From an uncultured Emticicia sp. (GTDB lineage: Bacteria > Bacteroidota > Bacteroidia > Cytophagales > Spirosomataceae): a DNA stretch of 64,000 nucleotides. The notes below the pieces were generated by a model. That model made no database searches. It was not told the DNA's origin and saw nothing but the letters and a program-made list of their open reading frames with translations. The DNA lies in contig NZ_CALCZQ010000061.1 of assembly GCF_937903345.1 (NCBI RefSeq), positions 62,001 through 126,000 on the forward strand. The letters run 5' to 3'. The translations under genes and the position numbers were made by a program. How positions within the stretch are numbered: the stretch's first letter is position 1; the number at the start of each line of letters is the position of its first letter. Of the stretch, positions 34,728-42,762 are shown piece after piece.

Positions 34728-35516
34728 ATGAACCATTACATAGAATCAATTCAAGAAAAAATCGAACCTTTAAGACAGCAGATTATCAATCATAAAGTCT
34801 ATTCAGTAATCAACGACCTCGATGATTTAAAAGTTTTCATGCAGTACCATGTATATGCGGTATGGGATTTTATGTCGCTGCTCAAATCTCTGCAAAGTAA
34901 TCTTACTTGCACAACAGTACCGTGGTTTCCAGTAGGGTCTGCTCAAACTCGCTATTTAATCAATGAAATCGTAGCGGGTGAAGAGTCGGATGTGGATATG
35001 AATGGCGTACGTAAAAGTCATTTTGAGCTTTACTTAGATGCCATGCATCAAGCAGAAGTAGAAACTTCTCAAATCGAAAAATTCATTTCTATTTTAAAAG
35101 AATCAGGCGATTTAGAATCATCTTTCGTTATGGCTGGAACGCCCGATGCCGCTCGAAATTTTGTGAATTTTACGTTCGATATTATCAAAAGCAATAAATC
35201 TTATCTTCAGGCGGCTATTTTTACATTCGGTCGTGAGGATTTGATTCCTGGAATGTTTATGTCGATCATCAATGATATTCATTTGAGTGTTCCAGAGAAA
35301 ATCTCTACTTTCAAATATTATCTTGAACGCCACATCGAAGTAGATGGCAATCACCACAGCCACCTAGCTTTAGAGATGACAGCCAACTTATGCGGTGAAA
35401 ACGAAGAGTTTTGGAAAGAAGCTGAAGCAGCCACCATTCATTCGCTCCAGAAACGTATTGAGCTTTGGGATGGTGTTTATGAAAGTATTGAAGCTAAAAA
35501 AGTTTTCGCTTTATAA
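34728..35516 (+). CDS. DUF3050 (haem-oxygenase-like fold) protein
   Basis: The 262-residue protein begins HYIESIQEKIEPLRQQIINH and has MQYHVYAVWDFMSLLKSLQ, TVPWFPVGSAQTRYLINEI and HIEVDGNHHSHLALEM, the DUF3050 signature with many helix-borne His and Glu. The fold is helical and related to haem oxygenase/TenA-like proteins, and some relatives are non-haem diiron oxygenases. HVYAVWD, E in the ESDVD region and VDGNHH could form a metal site. Function not established. A convergent terminator follows. Confidence 0.85.
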   Translation: MNHYIESIQEKIEPLRQQIINHKVYSVINDLDDLKVFMQYHVYAVWDFMSLLKSLQSNLTCTTVPWFPVGSAQTRYLINEIVAGEESDVDMNGVRKSHFELYLDAMHQAEVETSQIEKFISILKESGDLESSFVMAGTPDAARNFVNFTFDIIKSNKSYLQAAIFTFGREDLIPGMFMSIINDIHLSVPEKISTFKYYLERHIEVDGNHHSHLALEMTANLCGENEEFWKEAEAATIHSLQKRIELWDGVYESIEAKKVFAL

Positions 35517-35539
35517 GATTATTTATTGTGATTAAATAC

Positions 35540-35570
35540 CTTAGGAATGACCAATTTGGACGTTCCTAAG
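35540..35570. terminator. bidirectional terminator after DUF3050 gene
   Basis: CTTAGGAA / TTCCTAAG stem with a 15-base loop. It is followed by TAATTTTTAATTT on the right and lies between two convergent genes. Confidence 0.7.
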
Positions 35571-35583
35571 AGTAATTTTTAAT

Positions 35584-36357
35584 TTATTTTAACAGGTAAA
35601 AGCGTCTGATTCCAATAAAAACTATTGTAAATACTGTGTAAACAATAAAAAATGGAACAATGAAATTAACCAAATTGAAGGCTAACATTATGGCAATAAT
35701 CAATAACTGAAAGCCCAAGCCATATATTGAAATCAATGTCATAAACCAATTGGGGAAAGTTCTTATTTTATAGGCTTCTGCATCCAAAACATAAACAATT
35801 CTATCAAAAATGCCGTAAAGTGATACATAAATAGCAAACAATGCATTAACTGTTTTCTGATTTTCATTGGCAAACGCTTCTGGAGTTTCCGTCTCAAAAA
35901 TCTTACTTGTAGCATCTCCTCCTACGGAGTTATTTCTCAGAATTACATAGTAAAAGTTATAGACAGTTCCTTGCAATTGAATACACAAAAAAGCTATCAG
36001 TGTAAGAACCCAAGAGCTATTTGAAATAGAGCAAATAGTCATCAAAAATATAAAATTCAGTATAATATCAAAGACACTATCCAAATATCGACCTGTATAA
36101 GATGGCGTATTTTTTACTCTTGATAACTCGCCATCAGCTGCATCAAGAATAGATTTGACGATAAGAAAACAACCCGCCCACCAATAATAAGCATTGAAAA
36201 TACAATAAACTGCAATTAAGCCAGAGATTCCAAAAAGAAGCGTTAAATGAACAGGAGTAAAACGAGTATTTTTTAATTGATTAGCGATAATTTGGGCAAA
36301 TGGTCTTCCATAATCAGAAAAGTCAAGAAATTTATCTTGAGCTGCAAGTTTGGACAT
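35584..36357 (-). CDS. CDP-alcohol phosphatidyltransferase family protein
   Basis: The 257-residue protein has the active-site motif D72-AAD75-G76...R80...G89...D93...D97, in the form DAADGELSRVKNTP then SYTGRYLDSVFD. One small deviation is Ser for Ala before Arg. About six membrane helices fit the family. It transfers a phospho-alcohol from CDP-diacylglycerol or uses CDP-alcohol on a lipid at the inner membrane. The alcohol cannot be named. It stands alone, convergent to DUF3050. Confidence 0.88.
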   Translation of the reverse strand: MSKLAAQDKFLDFSDYGRPFAQIIANQLKNTRFTPVHLTLLFGISGLIAVYCIFNAYYWWAGCFLIVKSILDAADGELSRVKNTPSYTGRYLDSVFDIILNFIFLMTICSISNSSWVLTLIAFLCIQLQGTVYNFYYVILRNNSVGGDATSKIFETETPEAFANENQKTVNALFAIYVSLYGIFDRIVYVLDAEAYKIRTFPNWFMTLISIYGLGFQLLIIAIMLAFNLVNFIVPFFIVYTVFTIVFIGIRRFYLLK

Positions 36358-36484
36358 TAAAATTTAACATAATAATAACATTAAGACAATATAGTCATTA
36401 TACAAAAGTAAATATTTTCTTTTACAGTTCTGTTTCAAAATCATAAGATTATCGAAGTATAGACCAAATATTTAATAACTCGAC

Positions 36485-36514
36485 TTGTCCAAACAAATAT
36501 TTTCGTAATTTAGG
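36485..36514 (+). promoter_or_regulatory. promoter of the DUF1501 gene
   Basis: TTG (36485-36487), 19 bases, then TAATTTAG (36507-36514), one mismatch from TAnnTTTG, 20 bases before the ATG. Confidence 0.5.
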
Positions 36515-36534
36515 AGACAAATTCGACCTTTACC

Positions 36535-38010
36535 ATGCAAAAGTTAATCAAAGAGTTCCTTCACGCTGAAGCAGAGTACCAAACACGTCGCCATTTTCTG
36601 CAAACCTGCACAACGGGGCTTGGAGCAATGGCTTTTGGATCACTGCTGGGCGGATGTTCGGGAAAAGAAAACCCAGCACAAGCACTCATAGATCCTATGT
36701 TTCCGAAGCAACCACATTTTACTCCAAAAGTAAAACAGGTGATTTATATTCACATGGCGGGGGCTCCATCGCAGCTAGAACTTTTCGACTATAAACCAGC
36801 ATTGCAAAAATTTGATGGGCAGGATTGTCCACAAGAGTTTTTAGAAGGAAAAAAGTTTGCCTTCATCAGAGGAATACCCAAGATGTTGGGTTCAATTGGT
36901 CAATTTAGTCAACACGGAAATTCAGGTGCGTTAATTTCTGACTTTCTTCCCTATCTACCTGAAGTTGCCGATGACTTAACTTTCTTGAAAGCTATGTACA
37001 CCGACCAGTTCAATCATGCCCCAGCTCAATTATTAATGCACACCGGAAGTCCTAGACTGGGGCGACCGAGTATTGGTGCATGGTCAGTTTATGGTTTGGG
37101 TTCTGAAAATCAAAATCTTCCAGGATTTATTGTTTTAGCATCAGGCGGACGAAGCCCTGATGCGGGAAAAAGCGTTTGGGGAAGTGGATTTTTACCATCT
37201 ATCTATCAAGGCGTTCAGTGCCGAACGGGTGGCGACCCAGTTTTGTATGTTTCTGACCCGCACGGCATGAGTCGAGATATTCGCAAACAAACCATCGAGG
37301 CTATCAACGAAATAAACAAACAACAATATGAAGCCGTACAAGACCCCGAAATCTTGACTCGTATTTCACAATACGAGATGGCGTTCAGGATGCAAATGTC
37401 TGTGCCTGAAGTGATGGACACCAGTAAAGAACCCGAATGGGTTCGTGATATGTACGGAGCTGTGCCAGGAGAAGGCTCCTTTGCAAATAACTGCCTATTG
37501 GCCAGACGTTTAGTAGAAAACGGTGTTCGTTTTGTACAGCTTTTCCATTGGGGTTGGGACTCCCATGGCACCGACCAACGCCTTTCACTTGATGGCGGTT
37601 TTAAAGATTTATGTCGAGTAACTGACCGATCAGTAACTGCCTTAATAAAAGACCTAAAAATGCGAGGTTTGCTCGACGAAACCTTGATAGTTTGGGGTGG
37701 AGAATTTGGCAGAACTCCCATGCAAGAAAACCGTGACGGACAAACCTTACCTTTTAAAGGGCGTGACCATCATCTAGATGCTTTTACCGTTTTTATGGCT
37801 GGGGGAGGACTAAATAAAGGTATGACTTTTGGCGAAACCGACGATTTAGGTTATTACGGTATAAAAGACCGTACTCACGTACATGATTTGCAAGCAACTA
37901 TTTTGCATCTCATGGGTTTTGATCACGAAAAATTAACTTATGCTTTCCAAGGGCGACCATTTAGGTTAACCGATGTTGCAGGAAAAGTGATTAAACCAAT
38001 TTTAGCGTAA
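36535..38010 (+). CDS. DUF1501 (sulfatase-like fold) protein, Tat-type lipoprotein
   Basis: The 491-residue protein carries a twin-arginine style leader (R18-R19 in TRRHFLQTC) ending in a lipobox-like LLGGC (C41), so it is probably Tat-exported and lipidated. YIHMAGAPSQLELFDYKP, FNHAPAQLLMHTGSPRLGRP, LFHWGWDSHG, WGGEFGRTPM and KGRDHHLDAFTVFMAGGG are the conserved DUF1501 metal-site segments of the alkaline-phosphatase/sulfatase superfamily. Usually a DUF1553/DUF1549 cytochrome-like gene lies directly upstream. Here the neighbour is an unrelated divergent gene, so the partner is absent. Function unknown. Confidence 0.88.
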   Translation: MQKLIKEFLHAEAEYQTRRHFLQTCTTGLGAMAFGSLLGGCSGKENPAQALIDPMFPKQPHFTPKVKQVIYIHMAGAPSQLELFDYKPALQKFDGQDCPQEFLEGKKFAFIRGIPKMLGSIGQFSQHGNSGALISDFLPYLPEVADDLTFLKAMYTDQFNHAPAQLLMHTGSPRLGRPSIGAWSVYGLGSENQNLPGFIVLASGGRSPDAGKSVWGSGFLPSIYQGVQCRTGGDPVLYVSDPHGMSRDIRKQTIEAINEINKQQYEAVQDPEILTRISQYEMAFRMQMSVPEVMDTSKEPEWVRDMYGAVPGEGSFANNCLLARRLVENGVRFVQLFHWGWDSHGTDQRLSLDGGFKDLCRVTDRSVTALIKDLKMRGLLDETLIVWGGEFGRTPMQENRDGQTLPFKGRDHHLDAFTVFMAGGGLNKGMTFGETDDLGYYGIKDRTHVHDLQATILHLMGFDHEKLTYAFQGRPFRLTDVAGKVIKPILA

Positions 38011-38100
38011 ACCACCAATATGAGTGTCCAAATTGGACGTTTCAGCAGGCTAAATTTAACAGTAAAAACTAAATTGTAAAAGTACTAAAACACATTTAAA

Positions 38101-38622
38101 ATGAAAATTATTACCACAATATTACTTTTAATTACTTATTTCAATGTTTTTAGTCAAAGGGATTCCGCCTATTATCATCCAAATATCACAAAAAAACTAT
38201 ATTATTTAAAGCCTTTACAAAAAGTGAATGGAGCTTACTATTATGGTGAACGCCGGCTGAGCGGCTATAACTCGCTCGAAGTACCGTTTTTTGAACTAAA
38301 CGACCCCGAGGTAAATTTTCAATACCGACGCTATAAAACTTTTACAGGCATTGGGCAAGCAATTGGTTTTGTTCCAACAATCTATTTTCTTGCTACATTT
38401 AACAAACCTAGCACTCGCCAAAGTGGTTTTTATTCAAGTACTTATTTGAGCATAATCGGGGCAACATTAGTTGGAAGCATCACTTGTTTTTTAATTGGGA
38501 AATCTCATATAAAAAAAGCAGCAATCAAATATAACCAAGCACTTGGCCAAAACAATTTGAGTAATTTACAACTAAAAACTGATAAAAACTCCTTAGGATT
38601 GGCACTTCGATATAATTTTTAG
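38101..38622 (+). CDS. hypothetical exported protein with two hydrophobic segments
   Basis: The 173-residue protein starts with a signal peptide (MKIITTILLLITYFNVFSQ). It then has a Tyr-rich stretch with NGAYYYGERRLSG, two hydrophobic segments (about 80-98 and 118-139), KSHIKKAAIKYNQAL and a terminal strand LGLALRYNF. No named family recognised. Its order of elements parallels the protein at 12756-13304, suggesting distant homology. A 90-base gap separates it from the DUF1501 gene. Confidence 0.7.
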   Translation: MKIITTILLLITYFNVFSQRDSAYYHPNITKKLYYLKPLQKVNGAYYYGERRLSGYNSLEVPFFELNDPEVNFQYRRYKTFTGIGQAIGFVPTIYFLATFNKPSTRQSGFYSSTYLSIIGATLVGSITCFLIGKSHIKKAAIKYNQALGQNNLSNLQLKTDKNSLGLALRYNF

Positions 38623-38673
38623 ATTCATTTATTCCCTGACAACATATACATAAAATTTACAAAAAAACATTTC

Positions 38674-38751
38674 TTGTCAGTATTTGAAACATTTTTGGCA
38701 GTCAAAACTGAAATTTTGTCAGAAATTCTTACCTTTGCCACTCGTTGGCAG
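38674..38751 (+). promoter_or_regulatory. four TTGKCAG direct repeats upstream of groES
   Basis: TTGTCAG (38674-38680), TTGGCAG (38695-38701) and TTGTCAG (38716-38722) start exactly 21 bases apart, two helical turns. A fourth, TTGGCAG (38745-38751), follows 29 bases later. The third and fourth are both followed by AAATT. They surround a good -7 box (38730-38737), the natural place for a regulator of a heat-shock operon. No CIRCE element is visible. Confidence 0.55.
38730..38737 (+). promoter_or_regulatory. -7 box of groESL
   Basis: TACCTTTG, a perfect TAnnTTTG and the same octamer used by the tRNA-Leu promoter. The TTG at the usual -33 distance is missing, which is consistent with activator-assisted or alternative control. 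The leader to groES would be about 175 bases. Confidence 0.6.
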
Positions 38752-38915
38752 AAATTTTGTAGCGATGTCATTATGTCTTTGATTCGCGATTAAAGATTCG
38801 AGACGGAGAAGAAGATTCAATTTTTAAATCGTTTTTAAGACTTGTTTCTTCAGCTCTAAACCTTGTATCTCATATCTTAAACTTAAATTTTTTAAACTCA
38901 AAAACTCAAAATAAA

Positions 38916-39191
38916 ATGTCAGTAAACATTAAGCCCTTAGCAGACAGAGTATTGGTAGAAGCTGCTCCGGCAGAGGAAAAAACAGCATTCGGTATCATCA
39001 TTCCTGATACAGCAAAAGAAAAACCACAAAAAGGTATTGTCGTAGCAGCAGGTCCTGGCAAAAAAGATGAGCCAACCCTAGTAAAAGTAGGTGACAACGT
39101 ACTTTATGGTAAATATGCTGGTACAGAAATAACTGTTGATGGTAAAGAGTACCTCATTATGCGTGAGTCTGATATTTACGCTATTGTTTAA
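38916..39191 (+). CDS. groES: co-chaperonin GroES (Hsp10)
   Basis: A 91-residue protein with NIKPLADRVLVEAAPAEEKT at the N-terminus, the mobile loop IIIPDTAKEKPQKG that contacts GroEL, DNVLYGKYAGTEI and the C-terminal IMRESDIYAIV. It caps the GroEL ring as a heptamer in the cytoplasm. It is followed by groEL after 107 bases of AT-rich sequence containing no terminator. Confidence 0.98.
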   Translation: MSVNIKPLADRVLVEAAPAEEKTAFGIIIPDTAKEKPQKGIVVAAGPGKKDEPTLVKVGDNVLYGKYAGTEITVDGKEYLIMRESDIYAIV

Positions 39192-39298
39192 AGTAATTAA
39201 GAATGTAAAATGTAGAATGAAGAATGTCATTTTACACGATACACTCTATAATTTTCGACAATTCTTAATTTTTAATTCTTAATTTTTAATTCAAAAAA

Positions 39299-40930
39299 AT
39301 GGCAAAGCAAATTATATTTGATACAGACGCAAGAGAGAAATTGAAACGTGGTGTTGACACCCTTGCAAACGCAGTAAAAGTAACACTTGGACCGAAAGGC
39401 CGTAACGTTATCATCGATAAAAAATTCGGTTCACCTGCTATCACTAAAGATGGTGTAACAGTAGCAAAAGAAATCGAATTAAAAGACTCTATCGAAAACA
39501 TGGGTGCTCAACTCGTGAAAGAAGTAGCTTCTAAAACCGCTGACCAAGCGGGTGACGGTACTACAACTGCAACTGTATTGGCACAATCTATCTACACAAT
39601 TGGTGCTAAAAACGTAGCGGCTGGTGCAAATCCAATGGATTTGAAACGTGGTATTGAAAAAGCTGTAACAGCTGTCGTAGCTGCTTTGAAAGCACAATCT
39701 AAGCCGATCTCAACTTCAAAAGAAATTGAGCAAGTAGCAACAATCTCTGCCAACAACGATTTTGAAATCGGTCAAATGATTGCTCACGCAATGGAGAAAG
39801 TTGGTAAAGAAGGAGTGATCACGGTTGAAGAAGCCCGTGGAACAGAAACCGAAGTTAAAACTGTAGAAGGTATGCAGTTTGATAGAGGTTATTTATCACC
39901 ATATTTCGTTACTAATGCTGAGAAAATGGAAGTTGAAATGGAAAAACCATTCATCTTGATTTCTGAGAAAAAAGTTTCTTCGATGAAAGAACTTCTCCCA
40001 GTTCTAGAAGGTGTAGCACAGACAGGCCGTCCGTTATTAATCATTGCTGAAGATGTTGATGGTGAAGCTCTTGCTACATTGGTTGTAAATAAAATCCGTG
40101 GTGCATTGAAAGTTGCAGCTGTAAAAGCTCCAGGTTTTGGCGACCGTCGTAAAGCAATGTTGGAAGACATCGCAATCTTGACTGGTGGAACTGTAATTGC
40201 TGAAGAAAGAGGCTTCAAATTGGAGAATGCAGATATTTCTTACTTAGGACATTGTGATAAAATCATTATCGACAAGGATAATACTACAATCGTAAACGGT
40301 GCGGGCGACCAAGAATTAATCGCTGGCCGTGTAAATCAAATCAAAGCTCAGATGGAATCAACAACTTCTGACTACGACCGTGAGAAATTACAAGAGCGTT
40401 TGGCTAAGTTGTCAGGTGGTGTAGCTATTATCTACATTGGTGCTGCAACTGAGGTTGAAATGAAAGAGAAAAAAGACCGTGTTGATGATGCACTCCACGC
40501 AACTCGTGCTGCTGTTGAAGAAGGCATTGTAGCTGGTGGTGGTGTTGCGTTGATTCGTGCTCAATCTGCTTTGGTTGGTCTTGAAGGCTTAAACGGTGAC
40601 GAAACTACTGGTATCGCAATCATCCGTTCGGCAATCGAATCACCATTGCGTTGTATTGTTGCAAATGCGGGTGGCGAAGGTTCTGTAATTGTTCAAGAAG
40701 TGAAAAACGGAAAAGACGATTACGGCTATAATGCTCGTGAAGATAAATTTGAAAATATGTTGGCGGCTGGTATCATCGACCCTACGAAGGTAACTCGTTT
40801 GGCTCTTGAAAACGCTGCATCAATCGCTGGTTTATTACTTACAACTGAAGCAGTGGTATCTGATATTCCAGAAGATAAAGCTCCAGACATGGGTCACTCA
40901 CACGGTGGCGGTATGGGCGGCATGATGTAA
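39299..40930 (+). CDS. groEL: chaperonin GroEL (Hsp60)
   Basis: A 543-residue chaperonin. Equatorial ATP-site segments LGPKGRNVIID and GDGTTTATVLAQ (the DGTTT motif), apical residues around KPFILISEKKVSSM and the C-terminal Gly/Met tail GGGMGGMM are all intact. The length is normal. It forms the tetradecamer that folds proteins inside the GroES-capped cavity. Codon use is strongly biased, as expected for abundant proteins. A strong terminator follows. Confidence 0.99.
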   Translation: MAKQIIFDTDAREKLKRGVDTLANAVKVTLGPKGRNVIIDKKFGSPAITKDGVTVAKEIELKDSIENMGAQLVKEVASKTADQAGDGTTTATVLAQSIYTIGAKNVAAGANPMDLKRGIEKAVTAVVAALKAQSKPISTSKEIEQVATISANNDFEIGQMIAHAMEKVGKEGVITVEEARGTETEVKTVEGMQFDRGYLSPYFVTNAEKMEVEMEKPFILISEKKVSSMKELLPVLEGVAQTGRPLLIIAEDVDGEALATLVVNKIRGALKVAAVKAPGFGDRRKAMLEDIAILTGGTVIAEERGFKLENADISYLGHCDKIIIDKDNTTIVNGAGDQELIAGRVNQIKAQMESTTSDYDREKLQERLAKLSGGVAIIYIGAATEVEMKEKKDRVDDALHATRAAVEEGIVAGGGVALIRAQSALVGLEGLNGDETTGIAIIRSAIESPLRCIVANAGGEGSVIVQEVKNGKDDYGYNAREDKFENMLAAGIIDPTKVTRLALENAASIAGLLLTTEAVVSDIPEDKAPDMGHSHGGGMGGMM

Positions 40931-40949
40931 TATCAGCCAATTCAATTTA

Positions 40950-40987
40950 CAAAAAAGGTCTTAGGAGAATTTCTAAGACCTTTTTTG
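40950..40987 (+). terminator. terminator of groESL
   Basis: CAAAAAAGGTCTTAG / CTAAGACCTTTTTTG, a near-perfect stem with an 8-base loop and a U run, 20 bases after the groEL stop. Confidence 0.92.
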
Positions 40988-41036
40988 TGTTTACTCTTTT
41001 CAAAAAAACAAGAAAACTTTATTCAACAAAAATCGT

Positions 41037-41044
41037 TAAGTTTG
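41037..41044 (+). promoter_or_regulatory. -7 box of the Doc-type toxin-antitoxin operon
   Basis: TAAGTTTG matches TAnnTTTG and lies 18 bases before the ATG at 41062, giving a very short leader. It also argues against the longer frame that would begin at 40987 inside the groESL terminator. Confidence 0.5.
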
Positions 41045-41061
41045 TAAAAAATACTATAATT

Positions 41062-41253
41062 ATGACAGCAATTTTGGATAAAGAGTTAATCAGAAAGTCA
41101 CTTATTGACTTGGCTATGGTTGAGCCAGAATTTGTAAGTGCCTTAATTTTAGAAGTTGATGCTAACTTGAAGAAGTCAAAAAAACAACGTTTAACTGAAA
41201 TTATAAAAGAAGATTTTGAAGAGTACGGTGAGGTTTTTAAGGCATTGGCATGA
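41062..41253 (+). CDS. probable antitoxin partner of the Doc toxin (unrecognised family)
   Basis: The 63-residue protein begins MTAILDKELIRKSLIDLAMV and ends DFEEYGEVFKALA. It looks fully helical with a basic KKSKKQR patch in the middle. I see no Phd, AbrB, ribbon-helix-helix or HTH signature. Its TGA overlaps the toxin ATG (ATGA at 41250-41253), the classic coupling of antitoxin and toxin genes. Context makes it an antitoxin candidate. The start at 41062 is chosen because the promoter box and the groESL terminator occupy the upstream extension. Confidence 0.7.
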   Translation: MTAILDKELIRKSLIDLAMVEPEFVSALILEVDANLKKSKKQRLTEIIKEDFEEYGEVFKALA

Positions 41254-41657
41254 ACATTATATATTTAGACAAAAACGATATTACATTTATCAATCAACAA
41301 ACCGTTGCTGTTCATGGTGGAAACTTCATGCCTCCAAATTATTTTCTGCATGAAGAAAATTTAGATTATCTACTTGAAGTGGTTCAAGCAGAAATGTTTG
41401 GAGAACCACTTTACCCAACAATTACAGATAAAGCAGCTGTTTATTGCTACAATATCATTTGTAATCACATTTTCTCTGATGGTAACAAACGTACAGGTTT
41501 AGAAGCCGCTCTTGCTTTTCTAAAGCTAAATGGGAATAGGTTAAATAGGAATCTCCCTCATAAACAGCTATTTGATTACATCCTAAAAATTGCTTCGGGA
41601 GAATCAAACTTAGAAGAATGCAGGTCTTGGTTTGCCGAAAATGCAGTAAAACTTTAA
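41250..41657 (+). CDS. death-on-curing (Doc) family Fic-fold toxin
   Basis: The 135-residue protein has the Doc/Fic active-site motif HIFSDGNKRT (73-82). LDKNDITFINQQTVAVHGG at the N-terminus and LEAALAFLKLNGNRL after the motif match Doc. Doc toxins phosphorylate EF-Tu and arrest translation. Other Fic proteins transfer AMP. All key residues (His, Asp, Asn, Lys, Arg) are present, so the toxin should be active and must be held by the overlapping upstream gene. Confidence 0.9.
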   Translation: MNIIYLDKNDITFINQQTVAVHGGNFMPPNYFLHEENLDYLLEVVQAEMFGEPLYPTITDKAAVYCYNIICNHIFSDGNKRTGLEAALAFLKLNGNRLNRNLPHKQLFDYILKIASGESNLEECRSWFAENAVKL

Positions 41658-41736
41658 GCCAGCTTTTGAACAAAAAAGACATTTTTGACGTATTCCAATT
41701 TGAAAAGAGTGCAACCAACTATAATACTATCAAAAA

Positions 41737-42726
41737 ATGTCAACATTCCAAGCATTCTACATCACCGAAAACGAAGATAAAACTTTCTCACAAAACATCA
41801 TTGAACGTCAAATCGAAGATTTACCAGCAGGTGAAGTCTTAATCAAAGTACAATATTCTTCACTCAATTATAAAGATGCACTTTCGTCAACTGGTAATCG
41901 CGGCGTAACTCGTAATTACCCACACACACCAGGTATTGATGCCTCTGGTGTGGTTGAAGAAAGTCAATCTGTCGATTTTCAGAAAGGTGATAAAGTACTC
42001 GTAACTGGCTTCGACCTCGGCATGAACACTTCGGGCGGATTTGGACAATACATCAGAGTACCTGCTAAATGGGTTGTAAAACTTCCTCGTGGATTGAAAG
42101 CCAAAGAAAGTATGATTTTTGGTACTGCTGGACTTACCGCTGCTCTTTGTATTGATAAATTATTACAAAGCGGACTTACACCCGAAAAAGGAAAAGTTGT
42201 CGTGACGGGTGCAACGGGCGGAGTAGGTACAATGGCCGTAATGATTTTGGCAAAACTTGGCTTTCATGTTGTGGGCGTAACAGGCAAATTCGAAGGCAGA
42301 GATTATCTATTAAAAATCGGAGCGAAAGAAGTTATTTCTAGAGAGGAAGTTGATGATAAATCAAGTCGCCCATTATTGAAAGGAATTTATGCAGGTTGTG
42401 TCGATACAATAGGCGGAAATATACTCGCAACTATCTTAAAATCAATGCAATACAATGGAGTTGTAGCAATTTGTGGTTTAGTTAATTCGCCCCAATTGCC
42501 AACGAGTGTATTTCCTTTTATCCTGCGTGGCGTATCGATGTTTGGTATCGACTCGTCAGAATGTGATATTGAATGGCGTAAAAAACTTTGGAAAAACCTC
42601 GCCAAAAACTGGAAACCTTCTGATATTCAGTCAATTACCAAAACCGTTACATTAAAAGGGCTTTCTAAAGAAATCAAGAAAATTTTGAAAGGCGGACAAA
42701 TAGGTCGTGTAATTGTTAGATTATAA
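41737..42726 (+). CDS. YhdH/YhfP family quinone oxidoreductase (AcuI-like)
   Basis: A 329-residue zinc-independent medium-chain reductase. It has the N-terminal GroES-like domain (VQYSSLNYKDALSSTGN), VVVTGATGGVGTMAVMILAK as Rossmann motif and GVTGKFEGRDYLLKIGAKEV. The pattern is that of AcuI/YhdH, which reduce acrylyl-CoA or related enoyl compounds with NADPH. It begins 79 bases after the Doc toxin gene and carries within its last codons the promoter of the next gene. Confidence 0.92.
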   Translation: MSTFQAFYITENEDKTFSQNIIERQIEDLPAGEVLIKVQYSSLNYKDALSSTGNRGVTRNYPHTPGIDASGVVEESQSVDFQKGDKVLVTGFDLGMNTSGGFGQYIRVPAKWVVKLPRGLKAKESMIFGTAGLTAALCIDKLLQSGLTPEKGKVVVTGATGGVGTMAVMILAKLGFHVVGVTGKFEGRDYLLKIGAKEVISREEVDDKSSRPLLKGIYAGCVDTIGGNILATILKSMQYNGVVAICGLVNSPQLPTSVFPFILRGVSMFGIDSSECDIEWRKKLWKNLAKNWKPSDIQSITKTVTLKGLSKEIKKILKGGQIGRVIVRL

Positions 42727-42742
42727 AAAATTATTATCTTTG
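42713..42742 (+). promoter_or_regulatory. promoter of the DUF5009 gene
   Basis: TTG (42713-42715), 19 bases, TATCTTTG (42735-42742), a full match to the Bacteroidota consensus, 20 bases before the ATG at 42763. The TTG lies inside the end of the AcuI-like gene. Confidence 0.75.
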
Positions 42743-42762
42743 AAGGCATAAACCCTAATCAT

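Noticed and set aside
37215..37721. 168-codon minus-strand frame opposite DUF1501
   Set aside because: Shadow of the conserved DUF1501 coding sequence. The composition is rich in Ser/Arg and no domain is visible.
38011..38100. GTCCAAATTGGAC palindrome after DUF1501 as a terminator
   Set aside because: The stem is only six pairs with a one-base centre and no U run. It is too weak to call.
40987..41061. 25-codon N-terminal extension of the antitoxin candidate
   Set aside because: It begins in the groESL terminator and contains a -7 box, so transcripts would start inside it.
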